DNA of 64,000 nt, from positions 1,239,501 through 1,303,500 of the forward strand of contig NZ_CP053538.1 in assembly GCF_013137895.1 (NCBI RefSeq), read 5' to 3'. Shown in pieces: positions 9,701-16,780 of the stretch (positions within the stretch are counted from its first letter, which is position 1; every line of letters begins with the position of its first letter). The notes beneath the pieces are model-generated. The model saw nothing but the letters and a program-made list of their open reading frames with translations. It ran no database searches and was not told where the DNA came from. Position numbers and translations under genes: made by a program. The stretch is from Hymenobacter taeanensis (GTDB taxonomy: Bacteria > Bacteroidota > Bacteroidia > Cytophagales > Hymenobacteraceae).

Positions 9701-10337
9701 TGTGGTGCTGATGGACATTCAGATGCCTGGCCTCGATGGGGTGGCTACTACTCGGCGGCTGCGCGAGCACCCCGACGCTGCCCGCGCTGCGACTCCGGTA
9801 GTAGCGCTTACCGCTCATGCCATGCAAGGCGAGGCCGAACGGTACCTGCAAGCTGGCCTAGATGCCTATCTATCGAAGCCCTTCAAGGAGCATGACCTGT
9901 TCCGGACCATTTCCGGTTTGCTGAGTGGGGCGGTTCCGCCGCGTCCGGTGCCCGCCCCAGAACCGCCAGCCGCCGCACCTGATGAGACTGCGCCGCTCTA
10001 CAACCTCACCTCCCTGCGCCGCCACACCAACTCCGACGAAGGATTTGTGCGGCGCCTAGTAAATATTTTCATCCAGACCACACCACCCACGGTAGAGCAG
10101 CTGGAGATAGGCCTAGCCAACCAAGACCGCTCTGAGATTGCCGCCACCGCGCACCACCTAAAAAGCTCCGTTGATGGCTTAGGTGTGCAACGGCTGTACC
10201 CCATACTGCGCGAACTGGAAAAGGCCAATAGTAGCCCAGAAACCGTTGATTTTGCGCAGCTTGCTTCCTTGGTTGCGCAGGTTCGCCAAACTACAGATGA
10301 AGTAATTAAGCAGTTGCGCGAAGAATTCCCGGCTTAA
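6756..10337 (+). CDS. Multi-PAS hybrid histidine kinase with receiver and HPt domains
   Basis: 1193 residues with no transmembrane segment, so it should sense a cytoplasmic signal. Order: a coiled coil (about 5-50, rich in Gln and Ala); five PAS or PAS-like units (about 48-160, 165-270, 280-405, 410-540, 545-670; units 3 and 4 both contain LGYTEAELK); HisKA with phospho-His696 in MSHEIRTPMNGI; an HATPase_c domain with N, G1 and G2 boxes (LLNNAVKFTERG, DTGIGIS, GGSGLGLSIS); a receiver with Asp987 in VLMDIQMPGLDG; and an HPt domain with His1133 in AHHLKSS. This is a complete four-step ATP-His-Asp-His relay of the ArcB/BarA type that can pass phosphate to a separate regulator, most simply the NtrC-like protein encoded 24 bp upstream. 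The flavoprotein gene starts 16 bp downstream. Confidence 0.94.
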   Translation: MTSISYRHLARQLRRTQLAQQAAQQSCQHAQQQLQEFKARSQAAAAQAAALLQTMSTAILAENHQQVVTLLNQRICDLFGLPEDPGFYIGKSSAQLLENGSVGFLHPQLFQETQRTAARNQERVGGLLFKLNNGTIIQQDYLPVVQNGQTVLHIWSYEDVTERQQAHERVQELSDLAEQSPQPIIRFDATGEARYANPAAAAALTALAMPREALVKRVLSDEISQALKEGKPRTFELRLDGGFYLWSVAPLGLENGANVYLTDITLRRQAEAELVRSQLFTLRINDTVPNIVFLYDTQAGTVLYCNRQCEQILGYTEAELKAMGPSVAKQLLHPEDLRTMLSRQRLLAELDDSQVLSSEYRMLHRNGTWRWMSLKSTCFLRDSKGRVSQAVCSIADITERRITEEQLRQSRLLMDRITNTTPNLIYIFDILRQCTVYCNSYIKNMLGYTEAELKDMGSEVLPNLLPPDQLERLRTHFAAVAQAPDGTVLHLEFYLYHRNGMERWLRIGTTPFERDTKGNVCQVVGSAEDITRWKVADEQRRSANRRLAEQNRLFRQVIDTAPNLIYLKDIAGNYVLANQATAQLYKLTAEELVRTPAQELERIYPDMARYRLDDEQVIRTRQELAHEDTFTSAEGEVHWFNSIKRPFLLADGTVQVLGVDNEITDLKETELALQKAKEIAEENAQSRQNFLTNMSHEIRTPMNGIMGITELLTKTPLNEQQRQYLQHIQHSAENLLVVINDILDMAQLGAGRIRVEAVPFQLDEVLKASCQSLLHTATTKGINLHLQLPAPNVPMRVIGDPYRLRQVLLNLLNNAVKFTERGNVLLTCRRVSNPNGPLLLQFSVLDTGIGISAGQLQAMFEPFAQASASTAREYGGSGLGLSISRGLVELLGGELTAESHLHKGSTFRFTLPFEVATDQEPIQAEEPITNYQMLGRRHILLAEDNAVNQMLVRTMLEGWGLEVDVASSGPEALAKFWRRPYDVVLMDIQMPGLDGVATTRRLREHPDAARAATPVVALTAHAMQGEAERYLQAGLDAYLSKPFKEHDLFRTISGLLSGAVPPRPVPAPEPPAAAPDETAPLYNLTSLRRHTNSDEGFVRRLVNIFIQTTPPTVEQLEIGLANQDRSEIAATAHHLKSSVDGLGVQRLYPILRELEKANSSPETVDFAQLASLVAQVRQTTDEVIKQLREEFPA

Positions 10338-10353
10338 AGGTGTTCTTATACCT

Positions 10354-11412
10354 ATGATACCTTCGGTTGTGATTCTTGATGCAGTAGTTATTGGTGGAGG
10401 CCAAACGGGCCTGGCGGCCGCGTATTACCTCCAGCAACAGCATGCTTCCTACGTCGTGCTGGATGACCGGCCAGTGGTGGGACACGTGTGGTCGTCGCGC
10501 TATGAGTCGTTGCGGCTATTTTCGCCGGCCTGGGCCAGTGGCCTGCCGGGGCTGAGCTGGCCGGGCAACCCGTTGCGCTATCCTACTAAAGATGAGGCCG
10601 CCGAGTATCTGCGCCAGTATGCGGCTCACTTTCAGCTGGCCGTTGAAAACAACCAGCGCGTAACCCTGGTGCAGCCTGCCGCGGGTGGGTTTGAGGTGCA
10701 AACGGCCGCCGGCAACCGCTACCACACGCCCCGCGTTATTGTTTGCACGGGGCCATACACTGCGCCCCATATTCCCGCTTTCGGGCAGGAGCTTCTGCCC
10801 ACCGTTAGGCAGCTGCATAGCAGCGAATATACTACGCCTAGCCAGGCCCCTGGCGCTACAGTGGCAGTGGTTGGCAGCGGCAACTCGGCCCTGCAGATAG
10901 CCGCTGGCCTAGCCACGGATGGCCGCACAGTGTACGTGGCATTCGATGAGAAAACACCCCGCATGCCCAATAATACGGCTATGTGGGTCATGCTATTAGC
11001 TACGGGCCTGCTGCAAGCATCCAGCCACAGTTGGGTAGGCCGTTATATGCAGGCCCAGCCCGAACCGGTAGTTAAGGGAGACTTTCAGCGTTTGAAGCAC
11101 TTGCCCAACGCGCACTTTATTGGGCGGGCTACAGCTACAACTGCCGCAGGTGGCCTAGTGGGCCGCCGGGGTACTACGCCGCCGTTAGGTAGCGTTGTTT
11201 GGGCTACGGGCTTCCGGCCCAACTACTCCTGGCTGCAAGTACCCAAGGCCTTGACGCCCGCGGGGGAGCCCTGCCACCGTAAAGGAATATCTCCGGTAGC
11301 AGGGCTAGCTTTTCTGGGACTAGAGTGGCTTTCCAGCCGCAGATCGGCACTTATGGGCGGGGCTGCGGCCGATGCCCGTTACGTAGTGCACCACGTATTG
11401 AAAAGCACATAA
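10354..11412 (+). CDS. FAD/NAD(P)-dependent oxidoreductase, flavoprotein monooxygenase-like
   Basis: 352 residues. An N-terminal FAD-binding Rossmann motif (VVIGGGQTGLAAAYYLQQQ, about 11-29) and a second dinucleotide-binding motif (VAVVGSGNSALQIAAGL, about 170-186) put it in the CzcO/flavin-containing monooxygenase-like superfamily. A closing ATGF segment near residue 288 (WATGFRPNYSWL) is typical of that group. Substrate unknown; relatives annotated as monooxygenases act on small organic molecules or metals-related redox, but that cannot be read from sequence. It lies 16 bp after the hybrid kinase, so it is probably co-transcribed with the two-component system and may act in the process that system controls. 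The gene contains two copies of the octamer TGGCCTAG (10915, 11151). Confidence 0.85.
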   Translation: MIPSVVILDAVVIGGGQTGLAAAYYLQQQHASYVVLDDRPVVGHVWSSRYESLRLFSPAWASGLPGLSWPGNPLRYPTKDEAAEYLRQYAAHFQLAVENNQRVTLVQPAAGGFEVQTAAGNRYHTPRVIVCTGPYTAPHIPAFGQELLPTVRQLHSSEYTTPSQAPGATVAVVGSGNSALQIAAGLATDGRTVYVAFDEKTPRMPNNTAMWVMLLATGLLQASSHSWVGRYMQAQPEPVVKGDFQRLKHLPNAHFIGRATATTAAGGLVGRRGTTPPLGSVVWATGFRPNYSWLQVPKALTPAGEPCHRKGISPVAGLAFLGLEWLSSRRSALMGGAAADARYVVHHVLKST

Positions 11413-11531
11413 TTATACTGAAACTCCGGCGTAGCTTTCGAGGTTAGTATACCATACCTTGTACTTGATACAGATTATCGGTGATTCGATAGCAGTACTT
11501 GGAATTGATGTTGCCTTAAATTTTCTTTTGT

Positions 11532-11651
11532 ATGACGCTGCTCATTTTTTTCGGAATAATGCTGGTAACTGCTCTGCTAGCTCTCGACACGGTTAACAAC
11601 GTGAAGGACATGCTGAAGCCCGTACCAGTTCGGGCCAATAACGGTCGTTAA
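11532..11651 (+). CDS. 39-residue single-pass membrane peptide (putative)
   Basis: A short reading frame ATG 11532 to TAA 11649-11651 encodes a peptide with a hydrophobic first half (TLLIFFGIMLVTALLALDTV) followed by a basic tail (..NVKDMLKPVPVRANNGR). A good intrinsic terminator begins 24 bp after the stop, which supports a real transcription unit here. No Shine-Dalgarno is visible, as is usual in this phylum. I do not recognise a family. It could be a small membrane regulator, or a chance frame in a transcribed non-coding RNA. Confidence 0.4.
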   Translation: MTLLIFFGIMLVTALLALDTVNNVKDMLKPVPVRANNGR

Positions 11652-11674
11652 TCGACTGCTCCCTGCATTTCTAC

Positions 11675-11704
11675 AAAGCGCTCCGTTTATGGGGCGCTTT
11701 TTTT
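11675..11704 (+). terminator. Intrinsic terminator
   Basis: AAAGCGCTCC at 11675-11684 pairs with GGGGCGCTTT at 11691-11700 (one U-G pair), followed by a run of seven T. It serves the 39-residue frame and perhaps the end of the two-component operon. Confidence 0.75.
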
Positions 11705-11735
11705 GGGCCTAGGCTATTGCACACCGAACCATGAA

Positions 11736-11762
11736 AAAAGCAGCCGTTGCGGGCTGCTTTTT
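11736..11762 (-). terminator. Intrinsic terminator of the small T9SS gene
   Basis: A 10-bp stem AAAAGCAGCC/GGCTGCTTTT with a 6-nt loop lies about 32 bp after the stop codon of the minus-strand gene ending at 11794, with a T-rich run in that direction. Confidence 0.7.
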
Positions 11763-11793
11763 AGTACTGTATCAGCTCACTAGAAGCTACTGT

Positions 11794-12174
11794 TTATCTG
11801 ATGACTAGCTTGCGCATCTCATTGCCGCCAGCGGTTTCCAGCTTAACGTAATAGAGGCCGCTGGTGAATTTTGTCAGGTCCAGCACCTTCACGTAGCGGT
11901 CATTCAGCTCAGTCAGCGTTTCACGGTACAGCACTGTACCAATAACGTTAAGCACCTGCAACTCTAGCTTACGCCCCTCAAACCCATTGATGGCTACATG
12001 CACAATTCCGGCGCTCGGATTAGGATATACCAGCAGGGCCTTGTCGTCTCCATTGAGCCGCACGGGCACTTTGGCCGCAGTTGCGCTTGATTGGGCCGCG
12101 GCCTGCGACACCGACCAGTGTAACATTCCGCAAGTAAGTAAGGTGAGCAGGCAAAAAAAGCGTAGGAGTTTCAT
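11794..12174 (-). CDS. Very small T9SS type A sorting-domain protein
   Basis: 126 residues from ATG 12172-12174 (a second ATG directly upstream is equally possible). A signal peptide (KLLRFFCLLTLLTCGMLHWS, cleavage near ..AAAQS) is followed by only about 20 residues of linker and then a full T9SS type A C-terminal domain: LLVYPNPSAGIVHVAING, LELQVLNVIGTVLYRETL, LTKFTSGLYYVKLETAGG, ending MRKLVIR. There is no room for a cargo domain, so the protein is essentially export signal plus sorting domain. An exact TACCTTTG promoter box lies upstream (12248-12255, minus strand) and a terminator follows, so it looks like a functional single gene and not a fragment of a longer one. Role unknown. Confidence 0.8.
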   Translation of the reverse strand: MKLLRFFCLLTLLTCGMLHWSVSQAAAQSSATAAKVPVRLNGDDKALLVYPNPSAGIVHVAINGFEGRKLELQVLNVIGTVLYRETLTELNDRYVKVLDLTKFTSGLYYVKLETAGGNEMRKLVIR

Positions 12175-12247
12175 CATAGAGGCTCGTGAGGCGGTACATT
12201 CTGGTGGGCACTAATTAACCATAACGGCAGGTACCGGTTTAGGTTAA

Positions 12248-12255
12248 CAAAGGTA
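12248..12255 (-). promoter_or_regulatory. Bacteroidetes -7 box (TAnnTTTG) for the small T9SS gene
   Basis: Read on the minus strand the sequence is TACCTTTG, an exact match to the TAnnTTTG box recognised by the primary sigma factor of Bacteroidetes. It is about 75 bp upstream of the ATG. I see no good -33 TTG at the usual distance, so support is moderate. Confidence 0.45.
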
Positions 12256-12350
12256 ACAGGGTATTTTGTTTGGCTTGTTGAAATATAAAGGTTCTTCGAT
12301 AAAAGAAACGCTTCTCTCTTCTCTTTCACCCCTTTACCCCGCAAATAAAG

Positions 12351-13472
12351 TTGGACGTTGTCATTATTGGCGGAGGCCTGGCAGGACTCTGTGCTGCCCT
12401 CGATTTACGTGGGCGCGGCTATGCGGTTACGGTGCTAGAGCGCCGGCAGTATCCCTTTCACCGGGTGTGCGGGGAGTACATCTCCAATGAGGTGCTGCCT
12501 TACCTGGCCAAGCTAGGCGCTTCCCCTGATGTGCTGGCCCCGGCCCGCATCAGTGAGTTCCAGCTCAGTTCACCGGCAGGACGGGTGCTGTCTGCGCCGC
12601 TAGACCTGGGGGGCTTTGGCATCAGCCGTTATGTGTTGGATGAGCATTTGCAGGCGCTGGCGGCGGCTAGGGGCGTGCAGGTACTGCAGGGCACTACCGC
12701 CACTGCCGTGAGGTTCGAAGCTGCCACTGATGAGCAGGTAGTGGAGCTACAGGGTGGCCAGGAGCTGCGGGCGCGCGTGGTACTGGGGGCCTATGGCAAG
12801 CGTAGCACCCTGGATAGGCAGCTGCAGCGCGCTTTTTTTCAGCAACGCTCTCCTTACCTGGGCGTGAAGTATCACTTACGCTTTGATCAGCCCCGCAACC
12901 TTATTGCCTTGCACAACTTTGCCGATGGTTACGCGGGCATTTCCGCTATTGAGCAGGATAAATACTGCTTTTGCTACCTCACTACCCGCCAGAATCTCAA
13001 GAAGCATGGCACCATTCCGGCCCTCGAAAAGGTAGTGCTGGCCCGCAACCCCTTGCTGCGGCGCATTCTGCAGGAGGCCGAGTTTCTGTATCCGCAGCCG
13101 GAGGTTATCAATGAAATTTCTTTCGCTCCTAAACAGGCAGTTGAAGACCATGTGCTCATGTGCGGCGACGCAGCGGGCTTAATTACTCCCCTCTGCGGCA
13201 ACGGCATGGCCATGGCTATTCACGGAGCCAGCGTAGCCGCCCGTCATTCTGCCGCCTTTTTGGAGGGCGCTCTGGGCCGGGCAGCGCTGGAAGTGGCCTA
13301 CCAGCAAGAGTGGCAGCAGCTGTTTGGGCAGCGCCTGCGGGTGGGCCGGGCCATTCAGCGGCTATTTGGGCAGCCTGTGCTTAGTGAGGCAGTAGTAAGT
13401 GCACTCCGCTTCTGGCCAGCCGGCATCAGAGCCCTTATGCAACAGACTCATGGCCATGCCTGGGAAGGGTAG
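12351..13472 (+). CDS. FAD-dependent oxidoreductase of the polyketide cluster (geranylgeranyl-reductase-like)
   Basis: 373 residues, starting at TTG 12351. No ATG exists between this codon and the in-frame stop at 12300-12302, and the protein must start here to keep its N-terminal Rossmann strand (DVVIIGGGLAGLCAALDLRG). Further family marks are YPFHRVCGEYIS near 37-48, GISRYVLDEHL, and the second FAD motif VLMCGDAAGLITPLCGNGMA near 266-285. It belongs to the flavin-dependent dehydrogenase group that includes geranylgeranyl reductases and PHBH-like hydroxylases. It precedes a type III polyketide synthase and a methyltransferase on the same strand, and probably oxidises or hydroxylates the product of that synthase. 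The exact reaction is not readable from sequence. Confidence 0.85.
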   Translation: MDVVIIGGGLAGLCAALDLRGRGYAVTVLERRQYPFHRVCGEYISNEVLPYLAKLGASPDVLAPARISEFQLSSPAGRVLSAPLDLGGFGISRYVLDEHLQALAAARGVQVLQGTTATAVRFEAATDEQVVELQGGQELRARVVLGAYGKRSTLDRQLQRAFFQQRSPYLGVKYHLRFDQPRNLIALHNFADGYAGISAIEQDKYCFCYLTTRQNLKKHGTIPALEKVVLARNPLLRRILQEAEFLYPQPEVINEISFAPKQAVEDHVLMCGDAAGLITPLCGNGMAMAIHGASVAARHSAAFLEGALGRAALEVAYQQEWQQLFGQRLRVGRAIQRLFGQPVLSEAVVSALRFWPAGIRALMQQTHGHAWEG

Positions 13473-13667
13473 AACAGCAACGTCTAGAGTCCTAATAAAA
13501 CAGGCCTGGGCAACGCTACCGACACGGTTATAGCAGCCTATTTCTCTCCCCTACTGTTTCTCTCTGGCCTCTTGCCTCATCACTTTCCACTCTCACTATA
13601 CTTACAGGATTTGGCATTTTGCTACGGGAGACAGCGTAGCGCACGGAATTTGCGTAAACTTCGATTA

Positions 13668-14858
13668 ATGACCAGCTACTTGTGTGCCATTGGCACTGCC
13701 AACCCGCCCCACCGTATTCCGCAGCCCCAAATTGCCAGCTTTATGGCGGGCGCTTTGCAGCTCAACGAAGCCGATTCGCGTAAGCTGCGGGCACTATATC
13801 GGGTGTCGGGAATTGCTCAACGCTATACGGTGCTACCAGACTACGGCCGCGAGAATGGCCAGTACGAGTTTTTTGCTAACACGCCTGATCTGGAGCCTTT
13901 CCCATCAGTAGGTCAGCGCATGGCGCAGTATCGGCAGCACGCGTTGCCGCTTTCCGTGCAGGCAGTGCGTGACTGTTTGCGGCAACAGCCGGGCTTGAGT
14001 TTGAGCAGCATTACGCACCTGGTTACCGTAAGCTGCACCGGCATGTACGCCCCCGGTTTAGATATTGAGCTGGTAGCGGCCCTGGGGCTGAACCCCAACG
14101 TGCAGCGCACATGCGTAAACTTTATGGGTTGCTACGCCGCCGTGAATGCCCTAAAATTGGCCAACGCCTTTTGCCAGGCCGATGCCAAGGCCCAAGTACT
14201 CATAGTTAGCACCGAGCTTTGCACCCTACACTTCCAGAAAAGCCACGAAGACGACCACTTGGTGTCCAATGCGTTGTTTGGAGATGGGGCCGCTGCCGCC
14301 ATTGTGCTGGGCAAGCCAGCTCCGCAGGGCTTCAGCCTGGCTCTAGAGGCCTTTCATTGTGGTCTAGAGCCCGATGGGCGCCAGGATATGGCGTGGCACA
14401 TCAACAACTTCGGGTTCGAGATGACGCTGTCGTCGTACGTGCCCCACCTGATTCAGCGCGGTATTCGGCAGCTTACAGATCAACTGCTGGAAAACCTGCC
14501 GGTAGAGCTGGCCGATATCCATTCCTTTGCCATCCATCCGGGGGGGCGCAAGATTCTGGAGACCATTGAGCAGGAGCTAGGCCTCTCCACGCATGATAAC
14601 CGGTTTGCCTACGAGGTACTGCGCGACTACGGCAACATGTCGTCGGCCACGGTGCTGTTTGTACTGCAAAAGCTTATGCAAAGCCTTTCTGCTGCTGATG
14701 CTGGCGCCCCCGTGCTCAGCTTTGCCTTTGGGCCTGGCTTAACACTGGAAGCTATGCTTCTAAAAGTGGTGGCGGCTGAAACTGCTACGGCATCAATTCA
14801 CAAAGCCGCACTGGCAGCCACCCCAACTGCCCCGCTAGTTGCCACGCCAAGTGAATAA
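13668..14858 (+). CDS. Type III polyketide synthase (chalcone/stilbene synthase family)
   Basis: 396 residues from ATG 13668 (MTSYLCAIGTANPPHRIPQP); a possible TTG start at 13572 would add 32 residues that do not look like family sequence. The catalytic triad of the family is complete: Cys155 in VNFMGCYAAV, His290 in FAIHPGGRKIL and Asn323 in DYGNMSSATVLF. The GxxxPG-like loop near the C-terminus reads SFAFGPGLTLEAMLL. The enzyme should be a homodimer that extends an acyl starter with malonyl-CoA and cyclises it; bacterial members make alkylresorcinols, alkylpyrones or phloroglucinol-type products. The starter cannot be told from sequence. Position between a flavin oxidoreductase and a methyltransferase suggests a product that is methylated and oxidised. 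A 195-bp gap precedes it, so it may have its own promoter. Confidence 0.93.
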   Translation: MTSYLCAIGTANPPHRIPQPQIASFMAGALQLNEADSRKLRALYRVSGIAQRYTVLPDYGRENGQYEFFANTPDLEPFPSVGQRMAQYRQHALPLSVQAVRDCLRQQPGLSLSSITHLVTVSCTGMYAPGLDIELVAALGLNPNVQRTCVNFMGCYAAVNALKLANAFCQADAKAQVLIVSTELCTLHFQKSHEDDHLVSNALFGDGAAAAIVLGKPAPQGFSLALEAFHCGLEPDGRQDMAWHINNFGFEMTLSSYVPHLIQRGIRQLTDQLLENLPVELADIHSFAIHPGGRKILETIEQELGLSTHDNRFAYEVLRDYGNMSSATVLFVLQKLMQSLSAADAGAPVLSFAFGPGLTLEAMLLKVVAAETATASIHKAALAATPTAPLVATPSE

Positions 14859-14891
14859 GCAGTTAATTTCTTACTCTTTGCCCGCTGCTGT

Positions 14892-15605
14892 ATGAACCTA
14901 GGCCACCGTGCCACGGCAGAGGAGTTGATGGATGACCTTACGCTGGCTTCCGATGACCTGCGCCGTAACCTCGATGAGCTGGAAACCATTAATACCTGGT
15001 TGGGCGGGTATGCACCCATCCTGGATGCGCTGGACCGCCTCCGGCCCCACTTTCCGGCGGGCCGCCCCCTGCGCCTCGCCGACCTGGGCAGTGGCGGCGG
15101 CGACACCCTCCGGCAAATAGCCCGCTGGGCCCGCAAACGCGGAGTAGCCGTAGCCCTTACCGGCCTCGATGCCAACCCTTTTATGCTGGAGTATGCCGCC
15201 AGCAAAAGCCAGGGGGTTGCTGAAATCACGTATCAGCAGGCCGACATCTTCTCCCCGGAATTTCAGCGCCAGCCCTATGATATTTTAACGGCCAGCTTGT
15301 TCTGCCATCATTTTTCCTCGCAGCAGCTGGCTGCTATGCTACCGCTCTGGCAACAGCAAGCGCAACTGGCCGTCATTATCAATGACCTGCACCGCCACCC
15401 CCTAGCCTACTACAGCATTTACTGGCTCACCCGCCTGTTCAAAGGCTCCTATCTGGTGCAACATGATGCGCCCCTCTCAGTGGCCCGAGCCTTCACCCGC
15501 CCCGACTGGCAACAGCTCCTGCAAGCCGCCGGCATAGCAGATTATACCCTACATTGGCGCTGGGCCTTTCGCTGGCAGGTAATTTTGGGTACAGTTGCGA
15601 AGTGA
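14892..15605 (+). CDS. SAM-dependent methyltransferase of the polyketide cluster
   Basis: 237 residues. Motif I is LRLADLGSGGGDTLRQIARW (about 61-80), with an acidic residue ending the second strand in GLDANPFML near 95 and motif IV at DILTASLFCHHF. The Rossmann-fold class I methyltransferase call is safe. It starts 33 bp after the polyketide synthase stop, so both are probably on one mRNA. Methyltransferases next to type III polyketide synthases, such as BpsB beside BpsA in Bacillus, O-methylate the alkylpyrone or resorcinol product, and that is the likely role here. The start region overlaps a CTAGGCCA octamer (14898). Confidence 0.88.
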   Translation: MNLGHRATAEELMDDLTLASDDLRRNLDELETINTWLGGYAPILDALDRLRPHFPAGRPLRLADLGSGGGDTLRQIARWARKRGVAVALTGLDANPFMLEYAASKSQGVAEITYQQADIFSPEFQRQPYDILTASLFCHHFSSQQLAAMLPLWQQQAQLAVIINDLHRHPLAYYSIYWLTRLFKGSYLVQHDAPLSVARAFTRPDWQQLLQAAGIADYTLHWRWAFRWQVILGTVAK

Positions 15606-15695
15606 TACCCATACTGTTTTGCCGCCTGGCCTGCTCAACCTAAAGCATGAGCAGAGTAAGCGCACGAGGGTTTCCCCCTTTCACACCCCGGTAAT

Positions 15696-16604
15696 TTAGC
15701 CCCAGATATCTGCGGCAACGCGGAAGGTGTTGGCGTGGGCCTCTACTATGTCGGCAATGCGCACGGAGTAGCCGCCCCCCATGCACACTACTACCGGCAG
15801 CTGGTGTTGCCGGCAGGTTTGCAGAACGTACTGGTCGCGCTGCCGGCAGCCTTCGCGGGTAAGAGCCAGGTGGCCTAGCTTATCCGTGGCCAGTACATCT
15901 ACCCCGCTGAGGTAAAAGACAAAGTCGGGTTGGTGCTCCTGCAGCAGGCGCGGGAGCGTGTTGCGCAACAAGGTCAGGTAGGCAGCATCATCGGTATGGT
16001 CGGGTAGGGGCAGGTCGAGGTCGGAGTACTCTTTGCGGTGCGGGTAATTGCGTGCTCCGTGCATACTGAAGGTGAATACTCGCGGCTCCTGCGCAAAAAT
16101 TGCAGCCGTACCGTTGCCTTGGTGCACATCTAAATCAATGATCAGTATGCGGCTCACGCCCAACTCAGGGTGGCCCAGCAGGTAATTGGCCGCGGTAGCC
16201 TGATCGTTGAGCAAACAAAACCCCTCGCCCCTGTCGCGGAAAGCGTGGTGGGTACCACCCGCAATGTTCAGGGCCACGCCGTGCTCCAGGGCGCGGTGCA
16301 CGCACGCAATGGTACCACCCAGTATGGTTACTTCACGCTCAATCAGCTCTGGGCTCCATGGGAAGCCCGTGGCCCGCTCCTCCTGCCGCGTTAAGCCCCC
16401 GCGTTGCAGCCGCTGGTAGTAGTCGGCATCGTGCGTGCGCAAAACAACATCGTCGGGGGGCGGTACGGGCCGAAAGAACGCACTTTCTGGTACTGTGCCT
16501 TCACGTATGAGCTGCTCAGGCAGCAGCTCGTACTTCAGCATCGGGAAGCGGTGGTTGGCGGGTAGCGGATGGGCATACAAGGGCGCCCAGGCAATAGAAA
16601 GCAT
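15696..16604 (-). CDS. Histone deacetylase superfamily protein, class IV-like
   Basis: 302 residues from ATG 16602-16604, chosen because the family N-terminus (..YAHPLPANHRFPMLKYELLP) follows; the frame stays open upstream without family features. Catalytic and zinc residues are present: the His pair in NIAGGTHHAF, the substrate channel FCLLND, the Asp/His zinc ligands in IDLDVHQGNG, the third ligand Asp in YLSGVDVLATDKLGHL, and the GGGYS turn. The sequence KYELLPEQLIREG resembles HDAC11-type (class IV) enzymes. With no histones in the cell, the substrate may be an acetylated polyamine, small molecule or protein lysine. It is transcribed alone toward the methyltransferase gene. Confidence 0.88.
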   Translation of the reverse strand: MLSIAWAPLYAHPLPANHRFPMLKYELLPEQLIREGTVPESAFFRPVPPPDDVVLRTHDADYYQRLQRGGLTRQEERATGFPWSPELIEREVTILGGTIACVHRALEHGVALNIAGGTHHAFRDRGEGFCLLNDQATAANYLLGHPELGVSRILIIDLDVHQGNGTAAIFAQEPRVFTFSMHGARNYPHRKEYSDLDLPLPDHTDDAAYLTLLRNTLPRLLQEHQPDFVFYLSGVDVLATDKLGHLALTREGCRQRDQYVLQTCRQHQLPVVVCMGGGYSVRIADIVEAHANTFRVAADIWG

Positions 16605-16728
16605 AGAAGCTGAGAACCGGTGGCCTGGCGCATTGTTACAGGCACCAGGTATAAGATACGGAGCACCGGGACAATGCACACAGCCTCACGCGAGGCAGCT
16701 GCAGGCTGTAGAACCTTCCTAAAAGCAA

Positions 16729-16758
16729 CAAAGCTTCCTCATGATTGAGGAAGCTTTG
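16729..16758. terminator. 12-bp hairpin, terminator of the SusC/SusD operon
   Basis: CAAAGCTTCCTC at 16729-16740 pairs perfectly with GAGGAAGCTTTG at 16747-16758 around a 6-nt loop. It lies 23 bp after the stop of the SusD-like gene. Confidence 0.75.
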
Positions 16759-16780
16759 CAAGCAGTTAAGTAAAGAAAAC

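Noticed and set aside
13572..13667. Longer polyketide synthase starting at TTG 13572
   Set aside because: The added 32 residues do not resemble the family N-terminus, and the ATG at 13668 gives the usual start ..CAIGTANPP.
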